A program made the translations under genes and the position numbers. Positions 17,209-26,346 of a stretch of 64,000 nucleotides of DNA are shown piece after piece (within the stretch, counting starts at the first letter, position 1; each line of letters starts with the position of its first letter). The notes below the pieces were generated by a model that saw nothing but the letters and a program-made list of their open reading frames with translations, did not search any database and had not been told where the DNA came from. Source of the DNA: CAZZNQ01 sp964655775 (lineage in GTDB: Bacteria > Planctomycetota > Brocadiia > SM23-32). The DNA lies in assembly GCA_964655775.1 (NCBI GenBank), contig CAZZNQ010000002.1, forward strand, positions 45,421 through 109,420, given 5' to 3'.

Positions 17209-20200
17209 TCAGAGTGATTCCAGCATCCGACGCGCGTCGTCGGCGTGCTCGAAATCGGGGGAGATGACCAGCGCCTGCTCGAGTTCGCGTCTTCCTTCGG
17301 ATACTCTCCCCGCCTTGACGTACGCTGCACCGAGGTGGTACCTGATGGTGGGATGAGCGGGTGCCAACCGTCTCGCCGTCTCCAGGTCGCGCAGTGCTGT
17401 CTCGTAATCGCCGTGCAAAAAGCTGACCCAACCCGCCGTGTCGAGGATGTGCGGGCTGGATGGCGCCAGCCTCTTGGCTTCGCGGGCCATCCGCATGGCC
17501 TCCAGGAGATCTCCCTTCTTGTCCGCCAGGAGCATCGCCAGGTTATTGTAGGCGATGGCGGCCGTCTCGGGCAGTTCGGTGGCACGCCTGTAGCTCTGCG
17601 CTGCCGCATCCCATCGCTCCATCCGCTCGTAGTGCGAGCCGATGCTGAGATGGACTCTTGCCGTTCTCTCCAGCGGCAGGCCGCGCACGGCGTCCTCCAG
17701 CACCTCCACCGCCGTCACCAGGTCGCCGTGGCGCACATAGCTGCTGGCAAGCTGAGTACGGATGAAGAGCATGTCCGGGTGAGTGGTTGCCAGGTCCTCA
17801 AGGCGCTCAACGGCTTCCTCATGGCGACCCTCAGACTCCAGTAGCCTCGCATACATGCACGCGGTCAGCGGCTCGTCCGGCATGACTTGCGCCAAGTGGT
17901 CCAACTCCTGCACGGTCCCCTGCAGGCTCTGAGCCCGCACAAACAAGACCAATCGATTCAGGCTGGCAGCCGCCTCATGCCTGATCGCATCAGGGAGCCC
18001 GTTGAGTGTCAGCAACAGAGCATGCCTGTCCTCATAAGGGCCGATCTCCGTTTGGTCGATCGATTTGTTGTGCTCCTCGGCCATCTTCATGTTGTCGTTG
18101 CCAGCGTAGAGCACCGCAAGATACCAGTGTATTGCGTCGGCTGCAGCAGCAGGCACGCGACTGTCCGGAACGGCCTCGTTCAGCATGGCTATGGCCTCTG
18201 TAGGATTGCCGCCCGACTGTGCAGCCAAGGCCAAGCAGACATCCGCCTCCACGAGGTCGGGAACCATGCTTTCAGCCTGCCGGTAGAGCTCAGATGCCTC
18301 TTCGTAGCGGCCCTGCTGCAGATCGAGGATGCCTCGCCGGTAGGCAACCGGGGATCGCGGAGCGGCCTCCAGGACCTTGTCGAACTCGGCACGCGCCTCA
18401 TCCGGCTCGTTTGTTCTCCAGAGAAGTTCCGCCAGCACCAGGCGATATGGGATGCTGTCGGGATCGGCGTCCAGCTGCGCACGGATCAGCTCTACCGCTT
18501 GATCAATGTCGCCGGATTCCAGGTACACCCTCAGCAGCACGGCTCGGAATCGGCCCGATCCGAGACGCTCTGCCGCCTCGGTGAGAATGGCCTTTGCCCC
18601 CTCGATGTTGCCCGCATGCGCTCGCATCAGCGAAAGAAGAATCAGGGCACGCTCGTCGTCTGGGTTAGTTTCGATCAACTGCTCGTAGATAGACTCCGCC
18701 TCTTCCACGTGACCCAGGCGCCTGTGCAGACTTGCCAGCTCGTGGCCGAAAACGGCGTCTCCGGTCTGCTTCCAGAGGCTCTCGTATGCTGTGGCGGCCT
18801 CCTGGTAGTCTCCCATCCCGAACAGTATCCTGGCCTTAGCAAGGTACAACCGGCGCGATCCGTCTGGAGCCCAGTCTTCGTCGATCTCTCTGTCGCATGT
18901 GCGGACCGCTGCTTTGGGGTCCCCGGATCGCGGCAGAGCCAGCACGTGCAACAACACCAAATCCTCCACGACAGCCGGGTCAGTTCCTGCGAGCCTGTGG
19001 AGCTTCTTCGCCTTTGCCAGCGCCTGCTCCTTCTGCGGCATGGTGCGCACCGCTTCCGTGGCATAGCTGGCCGCGGCCTTCAGGTCCTCTGCCGAAGCCA
19101 AATCGGCCAGGGCCATGCAGGCACCGTACCTATCCGCCATTAGTTCGCGGCGATGCGGAAGGGAGCGAACGAATACCTGGGAGACCCCTTCCAGCACGCG
19201 TTGGTACGCTGATGCGGCCTCCTCGGTGCGGCCCAGGGCCCTCAGCCCTTCCCCTATCACGAAATGAGCGCCAGGCCAGGCCCCTGTGCCACTTGCCGAA
19301 TCCTGAAGCCGGCCGAGAGCGTCCTCAAGTACCCCGGCATCTTCAGGACCAGCGGTGTGTAGGACGGCCTGGGCATAGAGGTAGACAAAACGACGGTTGT
19401 CCGGGTCCTTACCTACAAGTTCTTCGGCGGTCTCTCTCGCTTCGGCCCATCTCTCCGCGTCGGCAAAGATCTCGGCCTTCATCGCAGTGCCCACAACGGC
19501 GTTGGAGCCCACCTGGCGCACGTGCCCGAGGTGCTCCAGAGCAGCATCGTAATCGCCTTGCAGCCGCTCGGCCACCACCATCAACTCCCGGGCCTGCCTA
19601 TGCTCAGGGGTGCGGTCGATTATGGGCTGCAGCAAGGAAACCGCCCCCGGGGCGTCCGGGGAGTACCGCACGAGCATGTGTCGGGCAATCCTCAGGCGAG
19701 GAACGTCCAGGTCGGGATCAAGCCCCATCGCCCTCTTATAGGCGCCCAGCGCCATACTCTGAGCTCTGCGCATGCTGTTGAAGGCGTTCTTGCCCTCGAT
19801 GAGCAAAGCGCTTGCGTCAGCCGGCTGGTTGCCTTCCGGATCCTCTTCCGCTTGCATGTTGCGAATGAAGCCGATCTTCAGGCCCAGAAGGTCGGACTTC
19901 TGCATCAGGACGTCTCCCAGCGTCACGTAAGCCAGTGCCGGGTCCTCGACGGCGGCCACATTCGGGTTGATGGCCTCGATCGCAGGCTCTATCTCCTCCT
20001 TCAGGATGGAGTCGCAAAGCTCCGCGTCCACATTCTCTCCTGCCCTGCGCAGTCGGTACTGCGCGCGTGTGGCCAGCAGTTGCCCCCTTGTCAGTTCCGC
20101 TTCGGCCGCGAACTGTTCGAGAGCGTCCGACTCCGCGCTCGATGCCAGTCCGCTTGCCAATACTTCGCACGCTTTCTGGCGCATCTCGAGCAACTCCATG

Positions 20201-21630
20201 CGGAGTTCAGGATCGGTGTTCTCCACCTTGCCGGCCTGCGTCGCAACGCGTCGGTATTCCGTCTCGGCCTGCGCCAGGTTTTCCTTTCGGTACAGGGCCT
20301 CCGCCAGTGCAAAACGTGCCCGGAGAAGCTGTGTTCGCTGCTCGGGCCACGAAACCCGCGCCTGGTTGGCCCGATGTTCCAGCACCGTAACGAGGTTCTG
20401 CAGCCGGTTAGCCGCGGCGTCCAACGCGTCCCGTTCCCGGTCCTCCCTCTCCTCGTGCAGCAGGGCCTTGCTGCTCAAGTACAGAGATTGCACCAGGGTC
20501 GGTTGCATGTCGAAGAGCTTCTCCCCCAGCGGGATCGCCCGGTCCCATTGGCCGGCGGCGATGTACGCCTGGGCCTGCTCGGCAATCACCTGGTATGTGT
20601 TGACGTCGCCCTCGCCGGCCATCTGCGCCTGCTCTACGGCTTCCTCGTAGTTGCCGGAGCGACGCTCTGCCTTGGAGAGCAAGCGCCGGGCTTCGGCGTG
20701 GTGTGGGTTCTGCTCCACCACGGGGGCCAGCACCTCGTGGACCCCCTCCAGATTAAGTCTGGGGGCGTTGATCATGTCTTTCGCCAGCTCAAGTCGGGGC
20801 AGATCCAGCGTGGGATCGATCTCCATTGCGTGTCGGTAGGCCGCAATGGCCCGTTCTTTGGCGCCGATAACCGCCGGGAAGGCGGCTTCGGCCTCGGCTT
20901 CGGCCTCATAGGCTTCTTCCGTGCTGCCGGAGGCCAGCTTGCGGTCACGCTCCTTTATCGCCAACCCATGCTTCCAGGCCAACACCTCCATCTCCTTCTG
21001 GTAGATGCCGCCCAGCCTGGTGTATGCCTCGGCAGGTGAGGAAGCTTCGTCGGCGGCCTGCCGCACGATCTCGATGGCCCAGTTGATGTAGGTGTCCAGA
21101 AGAAAATCGAGGAGCAGGACGTCCTCTTCGTATGCGATCGCTTCGGGAAGGTGCTCTTGGGCTGCAACGGGTGCTTTCCTCAACTGCGCCAGCAATTCCC
21201 TGGCGGTCTCGACTTCATCGGGATCGCTCCTGTCCGGCCCGATCTCGATCACTTTGTCGAGGAGGCCTTGTGCCTTGTCGAACTCGAACTGCGCCTTCCC
21301 CAGCACTACCTCCGCCCTCAGTAGGTCGCCGTCCGCTTTCGGGTATCCCATCTCCTCGGCACGGGCTATCTCGGTGAGTGCCTTGTCGTAATCGCGTGCC
21401 CTGAGCGCCAGATCGATCAAAGCTCGTTGCGCCTGCATCAAGTCGGGCTTCCGCTCCAACGCAGCGCGCAGGAACCCCTCTGCCTCCTCGAGGTCGCCGG
21501 TCCGCATCAGAAGCACGCCCTTGTTGTAGAGCAACTCGTAGCGCTTGCCAAGACGTGACTTGATGATCAGCGCACTCCCCACGCCCACGATCACCAGCAG
21601 GAATGCCACCACGAAGTATGATCTTTTCAT
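17209..21630 (-). CDS. Giant TPR protein, exosortase-system (PrsT-like)
   Basis: A 1473-residue protein with a single N-terminal membrane anchor (SYFVVAFLLVIVGVGSALII) and almost continuous tetratricopeptide repeats, seen as recurring A-xx-Y and LxxALxxxP spacings (for example ALRDLETARRLAPAHPTIRYHLG near the end). TPR proteins with this build are regular companions of exosortase EPS loci and may scaffold assembly in the periplasm. PrsT proteins known to me are nearer 900 residues, so this one is much longer. It lies close to a PEP-CTERM gene and in the same orientation. The ATG has only a weak GCGAGAG ahead of it. A weaker sigma-54-like element is at 21913-21928. Confidence 0.8.
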   Translation of the reverse strand: MKRSYFVVAFLLVIVGVGSALIIKSRLGKRYELLYNKGVLLMRTGDLEEAEGFLRAALERKPDLMQAQRALIDLALRARDYDKALTEIARAEEMGYPKADGDLLRAEVVLGKAQFEFDKAQGLLDKVIEIGPDRSDPDEVETARELLAQLRKAPVAAQEHLPEAIAYEEDVLLLDFLLDTYINWAIEIVRQAADEASSPAEAYTRLGGIYQKEMEVLAWKHGLAIKERDRKLASGSTEEAYEAEAEAEAAFPAVIGAKERAIAAYRHAMEIDPTLDLPRLELAKDMINAPRLNLEGVHEVLAPVVEQNPHHAEARRLLSKAERRSGNYEEAVEQAQMAGEGDVNTYQVIAEQAQAYIAAGQWDRAIPLGEKLFDMQPTLVQSLYLSSKALLHEEREDRERDALDAAANRLQNLVTVLEHRANQARVSWPEQRTQLLRARFALAEALYRKENLAQAETEYRRVATQAGKVENTDPELRMELLEMRQKACEVLASGLASSAESDALEQFAAEAELTRGQLLATRAQYRLRRAGENVDAELCDSILKEEIEPAIEAINPNVAAVEDPALAYVTLGDVLMQKSDLLGLKIGFIRNMQAEEDPEGNQPADASALLIEGKNAFNSMRRAQSMALGAYKRAMGLDPDLDVPRLRIARHMLVRYSPDAPGAVSLLQPIIDRTPEHRQARELMVVAERLQGDYDAALEHLGHVRQVGSNAVVGTAMKAEIFADAERWAEARETAEELVGKDPDNRRFVYLYAQAVLHTAGPEDAGVLEDALGRLQDSASGTGAWPGAHFVIGEGLRALGRTEEAASAYQRVLEGVSQVFVRSLPHRRELMADRYGACMALADLASAEDLKAAASYATEAVRTMPQKEQALAKAKKLHRLAGTDPAVVEDLVLLHVLALPRSGDPKAAVRTCDREIDEDWAPDGSRRLYLAKARILFGMGDYQEAATAYESLWKQTGDAVFGHELASLHRRLGHVEEAESIYEQLIETNPDDERALILLSLMRAHAGNIEGAKAILTEAAERLGSGRFRAVLLRVYLESGDIDQAVELIRAQLDADPDSIPYRLVLAELLWRTNEPDEARAEFDKVLEAAPRSPVAYRRGILDLQQGRYEEASELYRQAESMVPDLVEADVCLALAAQSGGNPTEAIAMLNEAVPDSRVPAAAADAIHWYLAVLYAGNDNMKMAEEHNKSIDQTEIGPYEDRHALLLTLNGLPDAIRHEAAASLNRLVLFVRAQSLQGTVQELDHLAQVMPDEPLTACMYARLLESEGRHEEAVERLEDLATTHPDMLFIRTQLASSYVRHGDLVTAVEVLEDAVRGLPLERTARVHLSIGSHYERMERWDAAAQSYRRATELPETAAIAYNNLAMLLADKKGDLLEAMRMAREAKRLAPSSPHILDTAGWVSFLHGDYETALRDLETARRLAPAHPTIRYHLGAAYVKAGRVSEGRRELEQALVISPDFEHADDARRMLESL

Positions 21631-22036
21631 TCTCTCGCTTTCCTATACTGCAGAACTCCAGGGCCACCCCGCCTGCGCAGAAGAATGGCGGTGTGTCAGC
21701 AACCCGCGGTACAGAGAATGGTCCCCGCATGGGTTTGCACCAACTCCTGCGGTCTCCGCCTATCGTACGGCCTTGTCAGCGGCACGTCAATGTCTCAGAC
21801 GGTATTGGATTCTCTGCACCGGACCGAAGACGCCGCCCACTAAGCTCAGACGGGCTCCTTCTGCCGCGGCAGTGTGCCAAAAGAGAAGCACCAGCCTGGC
21901 AGAGGGATTAGGTGCAAAAGGCAGGCCAAACATTCTGACATCCCCAGCGCCGAGAGCACTAGGACACTCGCACTTCCCCGTTCTGAACCGTCCCAAGCCG
22001 CCGACCTTTCGCGTCTGGCGGGCAGCCTGTCCACGG
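21631..22036 (-). other. Gene-free interval between the TPR and PEP-CTERM genes
   Basis: Nothing here looks coding. It contains the possible sigma-54 element for the TPR gene (21913-21928), which would give a leader of about 270 bases. No rho-independent terminator with a T-run was seen after the PEP-CTERM gene, so read-through into the TPR gene is possible. Confidence 0.5.
21913..21928 (-). promoter_or_regulatory. Possible sigma-54 -24/-12 element ahead of the TPR gene
   Basis: On the minus strand it reads TGGCCT-GCCTT-TTGCA, with GG and GC 10 bases apart. The -24 half departs from TGGCAC at two positions, the leader would be long, and the TGTTGA-type activator site of the other promoters is missing upstream. 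Confidence 0.4.
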
Positions 22037-22777
22037 TCAACTACAACGGCGCCGCCTCTTCAGGGCCACAAGTCCCGCGAGTCCCCAGCCCAGCAGTAAG
22101 ACCGTTCCCGGCTCCGGAATGGTGGGATGGCCGCCGCTGCCACCGTTGGTGTCCGGTGTCGGAATCCAGTTGGTGAATGGGGCACTGGGCGCGACGTTGG
22201 TAACGACGTTCCACGCGGTTGCGACTATCCCGTCCTGCTTGCCGTCCTTCACATAGAAGCTCCCCCAGACCGGCTGCTGCGGGCTCTGAAACGAGACCGC
22301 GCTCTGTCCGTCGTCAATCTTTATAGCATAGAGGTCGACAGGCAAGTTCGGACTGCCACCATTCGCGCCGGGGTTGGTGGAATTCGGTGAGTTGGGATCG
22401 GCCGTGAAGAGCTTCGGCTGGTCATTTTCCCAAGTGAAGTCTGCGTTCAAGATGTACTGCTCGACGTTCTGCGGGGTAATGACCTCACTGACCTGAAGCA
22501 GCCAGTGGCTAAGCTCTGGCTGAAGGGCGCTACCGTCAGCATCCGTGATCCAATAGCTGTAGTCCCACAGCATGTCCGCCATGGAGTACGAAATATCCCA
22601 GCTTATCTTGAACCCGCCATTCGCCTGAGTCCAGCCATCCGCCGCCGTTACACCCGAACTATCCGGCGTCGACCTGCTGCCGACCAGGTACGGATCGTCC
22701 ACGGGGATCGTGGTGGCCGACGCCGCGTGGGCAAGTACGACAACAGCGGCGACGGCGACGGCTAATCGTCTCAGCAT
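22037..22777 (-). CDS. PEP-CTERM secreted protein
   Basis: A 246-residue exported protein with a signal peptide (MLRRLAVAVAAVVVLAHAASA), a central region with no recognised domain, and the sorting signal TIPEPGTVLLLGWGLAGLVA followed by KRRRRCS. The terminal Cys-Ser after the basic patch is unusual. A Gly/Pro/Asn-rich linker sits just before the signal. Start at 22777 is supported by GGGAG eight bases upstream and by a sigma-54 promoter at 22831-22846. As a probable substrate of the exosortase at 7398-8981 it links this minus-strand block with the EPS locus. Confidence 0.92.
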   Translation of the reverse strand: MLRRLAVAVAAVVVLAHAASATTIPVDDPYLVGSRSTPDSSGVTAADGWTQANGGFKISWDISYSMADMLWDYSYWITDADGSALQPELSHWLLQVSEVITPQNVEQYILNADFTWENDQPKLFTADPNSPNSTNPGANGGSPNLPVDLYAIKIDDGQSAVSFQSPQQPVWGSFYVKDGKQDGIVATAWNVVTNVAPSAPFTNWIPTPDTNGGSGGHPTIPEPGTVLLLGWGLAGLVALKRRRRCS

Positions 22778-22830
22778 TTCCGAAACTCCCTTACGTTCTT
22801 GTCTAGAACTATGCCGACTATGAATAGTTG

Positions 22831-22846
22831 AGCAAACTTCGTGCCG
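22831..22846 (-). promoter_or_regulatory. Sigma-54 -24/-12 promoter of the second PEP-CTERM gene
   Basis: On the minus strand it reads CGGCAC-GAAGT-TTGCT, matching TGGCAC-N5-TTGCW at all but the first base and with the GG-to-GC gap of 10. Expected initiation is near 22820, leaving about 43 bases of leader. Confidence 0.82.
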
Positions 22847-23190
22847 GGCATAGGCATAGAGACAACTGATGGGCCCGTCTGGTCCTATCTGTCTTTAGGC
22901 AAGACTCTTACGGCTCTCTGCCCGCAGGTAGACTCACCCGGCCGCACCTCACTGCGCTGGCACGCGGGGCCAGTGAGTGTCGAGTCCCTTCAACACAGGT
23001 GCGAAGATTCCACACAAGCGGCCTATTCCTCGTGATCTGACGGTAGAGTCCCGCGACCCGCCCTCCCGGGACCGCGTCGGCCCTGAACATGTTTCGTTCC
23101 CGGAACGTGCTGTCACTTTGACTAAGAGCGGCCCCCGTATAGACTCATCACTGGTCAGCTCCATGAGACCCAACCTCTGGAGGCACAAAA
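22847..23190. other. Divergent intergenic region upstream of PEP-CTERM and aldehyde dehydrogenase genes
   Basis: No gene is visible. On the left it serves the minus-strand sigma-54 promoter, with an activator site at 22978-22995. On the right a GGAGG about 10 bases before 23191 is the ribosome-binding site of the aldehyde dehydrogenase; no convincing promoter was found for that gene. Confidence 0.5.
22978..22995 (-). promoter_or_regulatory. Candidate upstream activator site, copy 3
   Basis: On the minus strand it reads TGTTGA-N6-TCGACA, one base from perfect symmetry and the same design as the sites at 9023 and 9055. It sits about 158-175 bases ahead of the expected start of the PEP-CTERM transcript, against about 146-195 for the other pair. 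Confidence 0.55.
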
Positions 23191-24672
23191 ATGTCCGAGA
23201 ATGAGCTAGAGCCAGGTTCGCCGCATCGGAGGACAACGCCCGGAAGCGACACCCGAGCTCTGGTTGAGCAAGCTCGGCGAGCCTACCGCAGCTGGGCGAC
23301 CCGAACGGGCAGCAGCCGCACCGATTTCCTTCGGCCACTGCGCAGCCTGATTGCCCGCAATGGTGGACGGCTTGTCCACGCCGTTGACGAGGCCCGGGCC
23401 CGGGAACCCGGCGAAACGCTTGCCGCCGAAGTTCTTCCCCTGGCCGCAGGTTGCCGCTATCTCGAAAGGAATGCCACCCGCATCCTTCGGGACCGGCACA
23501 CCAGGCCGCGCCTCTTCCCTATCTGGCTGTCCCGGATTGACCTGCGTGTCCGACGTGAGCCGCATGGCGTGGTGCTCATCATCGGTCCGTCCAACTACCC
23601 GCTGTTTCTGCCGGGCGTGCAGCTCTTACAGGCGCTGGTGGCCGGCAACGCCGTGGTGGTGAAACCGGGCAGGAATGGCTCCGCGGCGATTGGCGTTCTG
23701 GCCGATCTTCTGCAGGAGGCCGGCCTCCCCCGGGGCCTCTGTCACGTTCTGGACGAGGCGCCCGAGTCTGCCCGTTCGTCGATTGCCGCCGGCGTCGACA
23801 AAGTGGTGCTGACCGGATCCGTCGCAACCGGCCGCGCCGTACTGAGGGATCTGGCCGAGACCGTCACGCCTGCCACCCTCGAGCTGTCCGGCTGCGACGC
23901 GGTGTTCGTCCTGGGCGACGCCGATCTGGGGATGGTCGCGCGGGCGGTTGCGTTCGGCCTGCGGTTGAACGCCGGAGCCACCTGCATCGCTCCCCACCGC
24001 TTGTTTGTGCCGGAAGCCCTGGCTTCCGAGCTGACGGAAGTGCTGGTAGAGCGAGTCAAAGCTATTGGCGCATGCGAAGTGAACCGTGAAGTCGCTGATA
24101 GGGCTGCTGCGCTCATGCGGGAGGCAGTCTCGGAGGGCGCCCGGTTGCTCGCGGGTTCATTGCCTCCGGCAGCACCGTTCCGGCCGGTGGTGCTGGGAGA
24201 CGTGCGGCCGGCAATGAAGATCGCCCGCGCGGACCTTTTCTGTCCGGTCCTCTCGGTCATGACGGTCCGCGACATGGAGCAGGCGCTGGCCTTCGATGCG
24301 GAGTGCCCGTACGCGCTCGGGGCCAGTGTGTTCGGTGATCCGCGGCGCGCCCGCCGGCTCGCCGAACGGATACGCGCCGGCACGGTCGTTGTCAATGACA
24401 TCATTGCGCCGACCGCGCATCCGTCGGCACCCTTTGGTGGGCGAGACTTGAGCGGCTACGGCACGACCAGGGGTGCAGAGGGCCTCCTGGAGATGACCCG
24501 TCCCAAGGCGATTTTGGTGCGCGGAGGCAGGCTAAGGCCCCACCTTAGGCCGCCCGGTGAACTGGACAGCCGGGTCTTCCAGGACTTGCTCGAAGCCGGA
24601 CATGCAGAGGGCCTTCGGCAGAGGCTGAGCGCGCGCTTCCGGGCGTTGAGGCGAATGATCAAGAGCCGCTGA
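23191..24672 (+). CDS. Aldehyde dehydrogenase family protein
   Basis: A 493-residue NAD(P)-dependent aldehyde dehydrogenase. Seen in order: PHGVVLIIGPSNYPLFLPGV and AGNAVVVKPGR for the cofactor fold, VVLTGSVATGRAVL, the general-base region TLELSGCDAVFVL, and the nucleophile in NAGATCIAPHRLFVP. The C-terminal PTAHPSAPFGGRDLSGYGTTRG segment is typical of the family. The usual LELGGK is altered to LELSGC. The gene stands alone between divergent and convergent neighbours, so no pathway can be assigned. The ATG at 23191 follows GGAGG. Confidence 0.88.
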   Translation: MSENELEPGSPHRRTTPGSDTRALVEQARRAYRSWATRTGSSRTDFLRPLRSLIARNGGRLVHAVDEARAREPGETLAAEVLPLAAGCRYLERNATRILRDRHTRPRLFPIWLSRIDLRVRREPHGVVLIIGPSNYPLFLPGVQLLQALVAGNAVVVKPGRNGSAAIGVLADLLQEAGLPRGLCHVLDEAPESARSSIAAGVDKVVLTGSVATGRAVLRDLAETVTPATLELSGCDAVFVLGDADLGMVARAVAFGLRLNAGATCIAPHRLFVPEALASELTEVLVERVKAIGACEVNREVADRAAALMREAVSEGARLLAGSLPPAAPFRPVVLGDVRPAMKIARADLFCPVLSVMTVRDMEQALAFDAECPYALGASVFGDPRRARRLAERIRAGTVVVNDIIAPTAHPSAPFGGRDLSGYGTTRGAEGLLEMTRPKAILVRGGRLRPHLRPPGELDSRVFQDLLEAGHAEGLRQRLSARFRALRRMIKSR

Positions 24673-24681
24673 ATCGGGCCT

Positions 24682-25659
24682 TTACCTCGGCTGGTTCCGG
24701 AGGCGGTTGACCGGCGCCCGGTCATCCGTCAACACCCGGGCGCCGCTTCGCGGCTTCCAGTTCGGGTGAAGCTTCACGGCGACACCGTCCCTCATGTTGA
24801 ACGAGAAGTTGTGAATGCGCTGGAGTTCTCGCGCACGCATCACTGCCTCTTCCCTGCTCAAGGGGGGCACGGCATCCGACGCCGGCGCGACCAGTATTGC
24901 GTTTCCAGAGTGAGCACCCTTGTACACATCGCACGGACCGAACACGTCGCGGTACGTCGCCAGTTCGGCGTCGAACAGCCGATTCGTGTAGAAGACGTTC
25001 GCCACCACCACGCCGTCCGGGGTCAGCAGGCGTCTGGTTTCCTCCAGGAACTCCCGGGTCATCAGGTGGAAGGGTATGTAGTCGCTGTTAAATGCGTCCA
25101 GGATCACGACATCGTACTTCGGCACGGGCTCCTGCCGGAGCTGTTTGCCGACAAACACACGGCCGTCCATCACGTGCACTTTCAGGCGTTCGTTCGTGCG
25201 GAAGCCGAAGTACCGCTCGGCTATGTTGGGAATGTCGGGATCGATCTCCACGACGTCGATCTCCGTCTCCGGGAAGTAGTGGCTCATCTCCCGCGGGATT
25301 ACGCCTCCCCCGAGCCCGAGCACCAGAACACGCTCCGGCCTCGGATTATAGAGCAGCCCGGCGAAGGCCATGACGGTGTACTCGTGCATGTGGCGGTGGA
25401 GATTGGCGAGGTTCACCTGGCTCTGCACAAGGTCCGGCCCCCGGCGTCCGAACTGTAGCGACACGACCGTGCCGCGCTGCGAGACGAATACGCGCTGGTA
25501 CAGCGTGTTCTTCGAGTAGACAAGATCGCCCAGGGCGTCCGAGCCCGCGACGAACAGGATGGGGCCTCCGACAAGGGCTGCCAGGCCAATCAAAAAGGTC
25601 AATAGGGCCGAACAGCGGGCGATGTAACTTCCCTTCTTCCCCATACCCTTCACCTTCAT
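24682..25659 (-). CDS. Spermidine synthase-like methyltransferase-fold protein
   Basis: A 325-residue protein with an N-terminal hydrophobic segment and a spermidine-synthase-type Rossmann domain: HEYTVMAFAGLL, RVLVLGLGGGVIPREM, DVVEIDPDI and YDVVILDAFNSDYIPFHLM. It matches the catalytic half of fused MFS/spermidine synthase proteins. The membrane half is encoded just upstream as a separate gene with a six-base gap, so the two products probably act together. True aminopropyl transfer is unproven for this group; many members have unknown substrates. It is the last gene of the long minus-strand run. Confidence 0.78.
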   Translation of the reverse strand: MKVKGMGKKGSYIARCSALLTFLIGLAALVGGPILFVAGSDALGDLVYSKNTLYQRVFVSQRGTVVSLQFGRRGPDLVQSQVNLANLHRHMHEYTVMAFAGLLYNPRPERVLVLGLGGGVIPREMSHYFPETEIDVVEIDPDIPNIAERYFGFRTNERLKVHVMDGRVFVGKQLRQEPVPKYDVVILDAFNSDYIPFHLMTREFLEETRRLLTPDGVVVANVFYTNRLFDAELATYRDVFGPCDVYKGAHSGNAILVAPASDAVPPLSREEAVMRARELQRIHNFSFNMRDGVAVKLHPNWKPRSGARVLTDDRAPVNRLRNQPR

Positions 25660-25665
25660 GGCAGG

Positions 25666-26346
25666 CTACTGAGCTTCTCTTGCCCCGCCCCGCTGCCGTT
25701 TGGGGCGCAGGCTCGACAGGAGCGCCACACATACTCCCACAACAACCAGGATAGCACCCGAGACGCGGATTGTCATCCTTAGGGACAGCGTGACCAGGAA
25801 GAACGCCGTGGTTACGCAGCCGGCGAAGCTGGCCACCGTCGAGACCGCGAGGACCAGCCCGGCCTTGAACCCCGCATCGCTGGCACTGGTGGTGAGCCAG
25901 CGTACGGCCGTCGGCGACACCGTCCCCAGAAGCATTGCGGGGAAGCCGAACAGCACCAGCGCCGCGATCAGGGCGCCTATGCGCACGTCCACGCCCGTAG
26001 CAAGCAGGGCCTCTCCGAGAGGATCGGTGAAACGCGGCAGCGCCAGGAACCATACCCCAGCAACGATGAGTGCGAGGCCGAGGAACAGGCCACGCCGCTT
26101 ACTGCTGGCCGTATAGCCACCAAGGAGGTAGCCGGCCGAGAGAGCGAAGAGGAAAACGCCGATGACGCTGCCCATCACCACATACACGTCCCCGCCGAAA
26201 TACGGCACCAGCACGCGACCGGCCAGGATCTCCATCTGCATGATCAGCCAGCCGCTCACGCACGAAACCGTCAGCACGCCCAATGCCTTCAGGGGCTTGA
26301 TACGGGTCGGTTCCGAGTGTTCCTTTTCATCGTGAACTGAGTTCAT
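25666..26346 (-). CDS. Membrane half of a split MFS/spermidine-synthase-like protein
   Basis: A 226-residue polytopic membrane protein with six or so hydrophobic segments. The stretch EILAGRVLVPYFGGDVYVVMGSVIGVFLFALSAGYLLGG (residues around 44-82) is the hallmark of the N-terminal part of fused MFS/spermidine synthase proteins. A stop and six bases separate it from the catalytic half at 24682-25659. No base change that would restore one frame is obvious, so this looks like a genuine two-gene arrangement. Its ATG overlaps the stop of the Gfo/Idh/MocA gene as ATGA. Confidence 0.72.
   Translation of the reverse strand: MNSVHDEKEHSEPTRIKPLKALGVLTVSCVSGWLIMQMEILAGRVLVPYFGGDVYVVMGSVIGVFLFALSAGYLLGGYTASSKRRGLFLGLALIVAGVWFLALPRFTDPLGEALLATGVDVRIGALIAALVLFGFPAMLLGTVSPTAVRWLTTSASDAGFKAGLVLAVSTVASFAGCVTTAFFLVTLSLRMTIRVSGAILVVVGVCVALLSSLRPKRQRGGAREAQ

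Noticed and set aside
22029..22055. A TGTCCA/TCAAC pair that could be another activator site for the TPR gene
   Set aside because: The spacing is three bases instead of six and the first half-site departs from TGTYGA.
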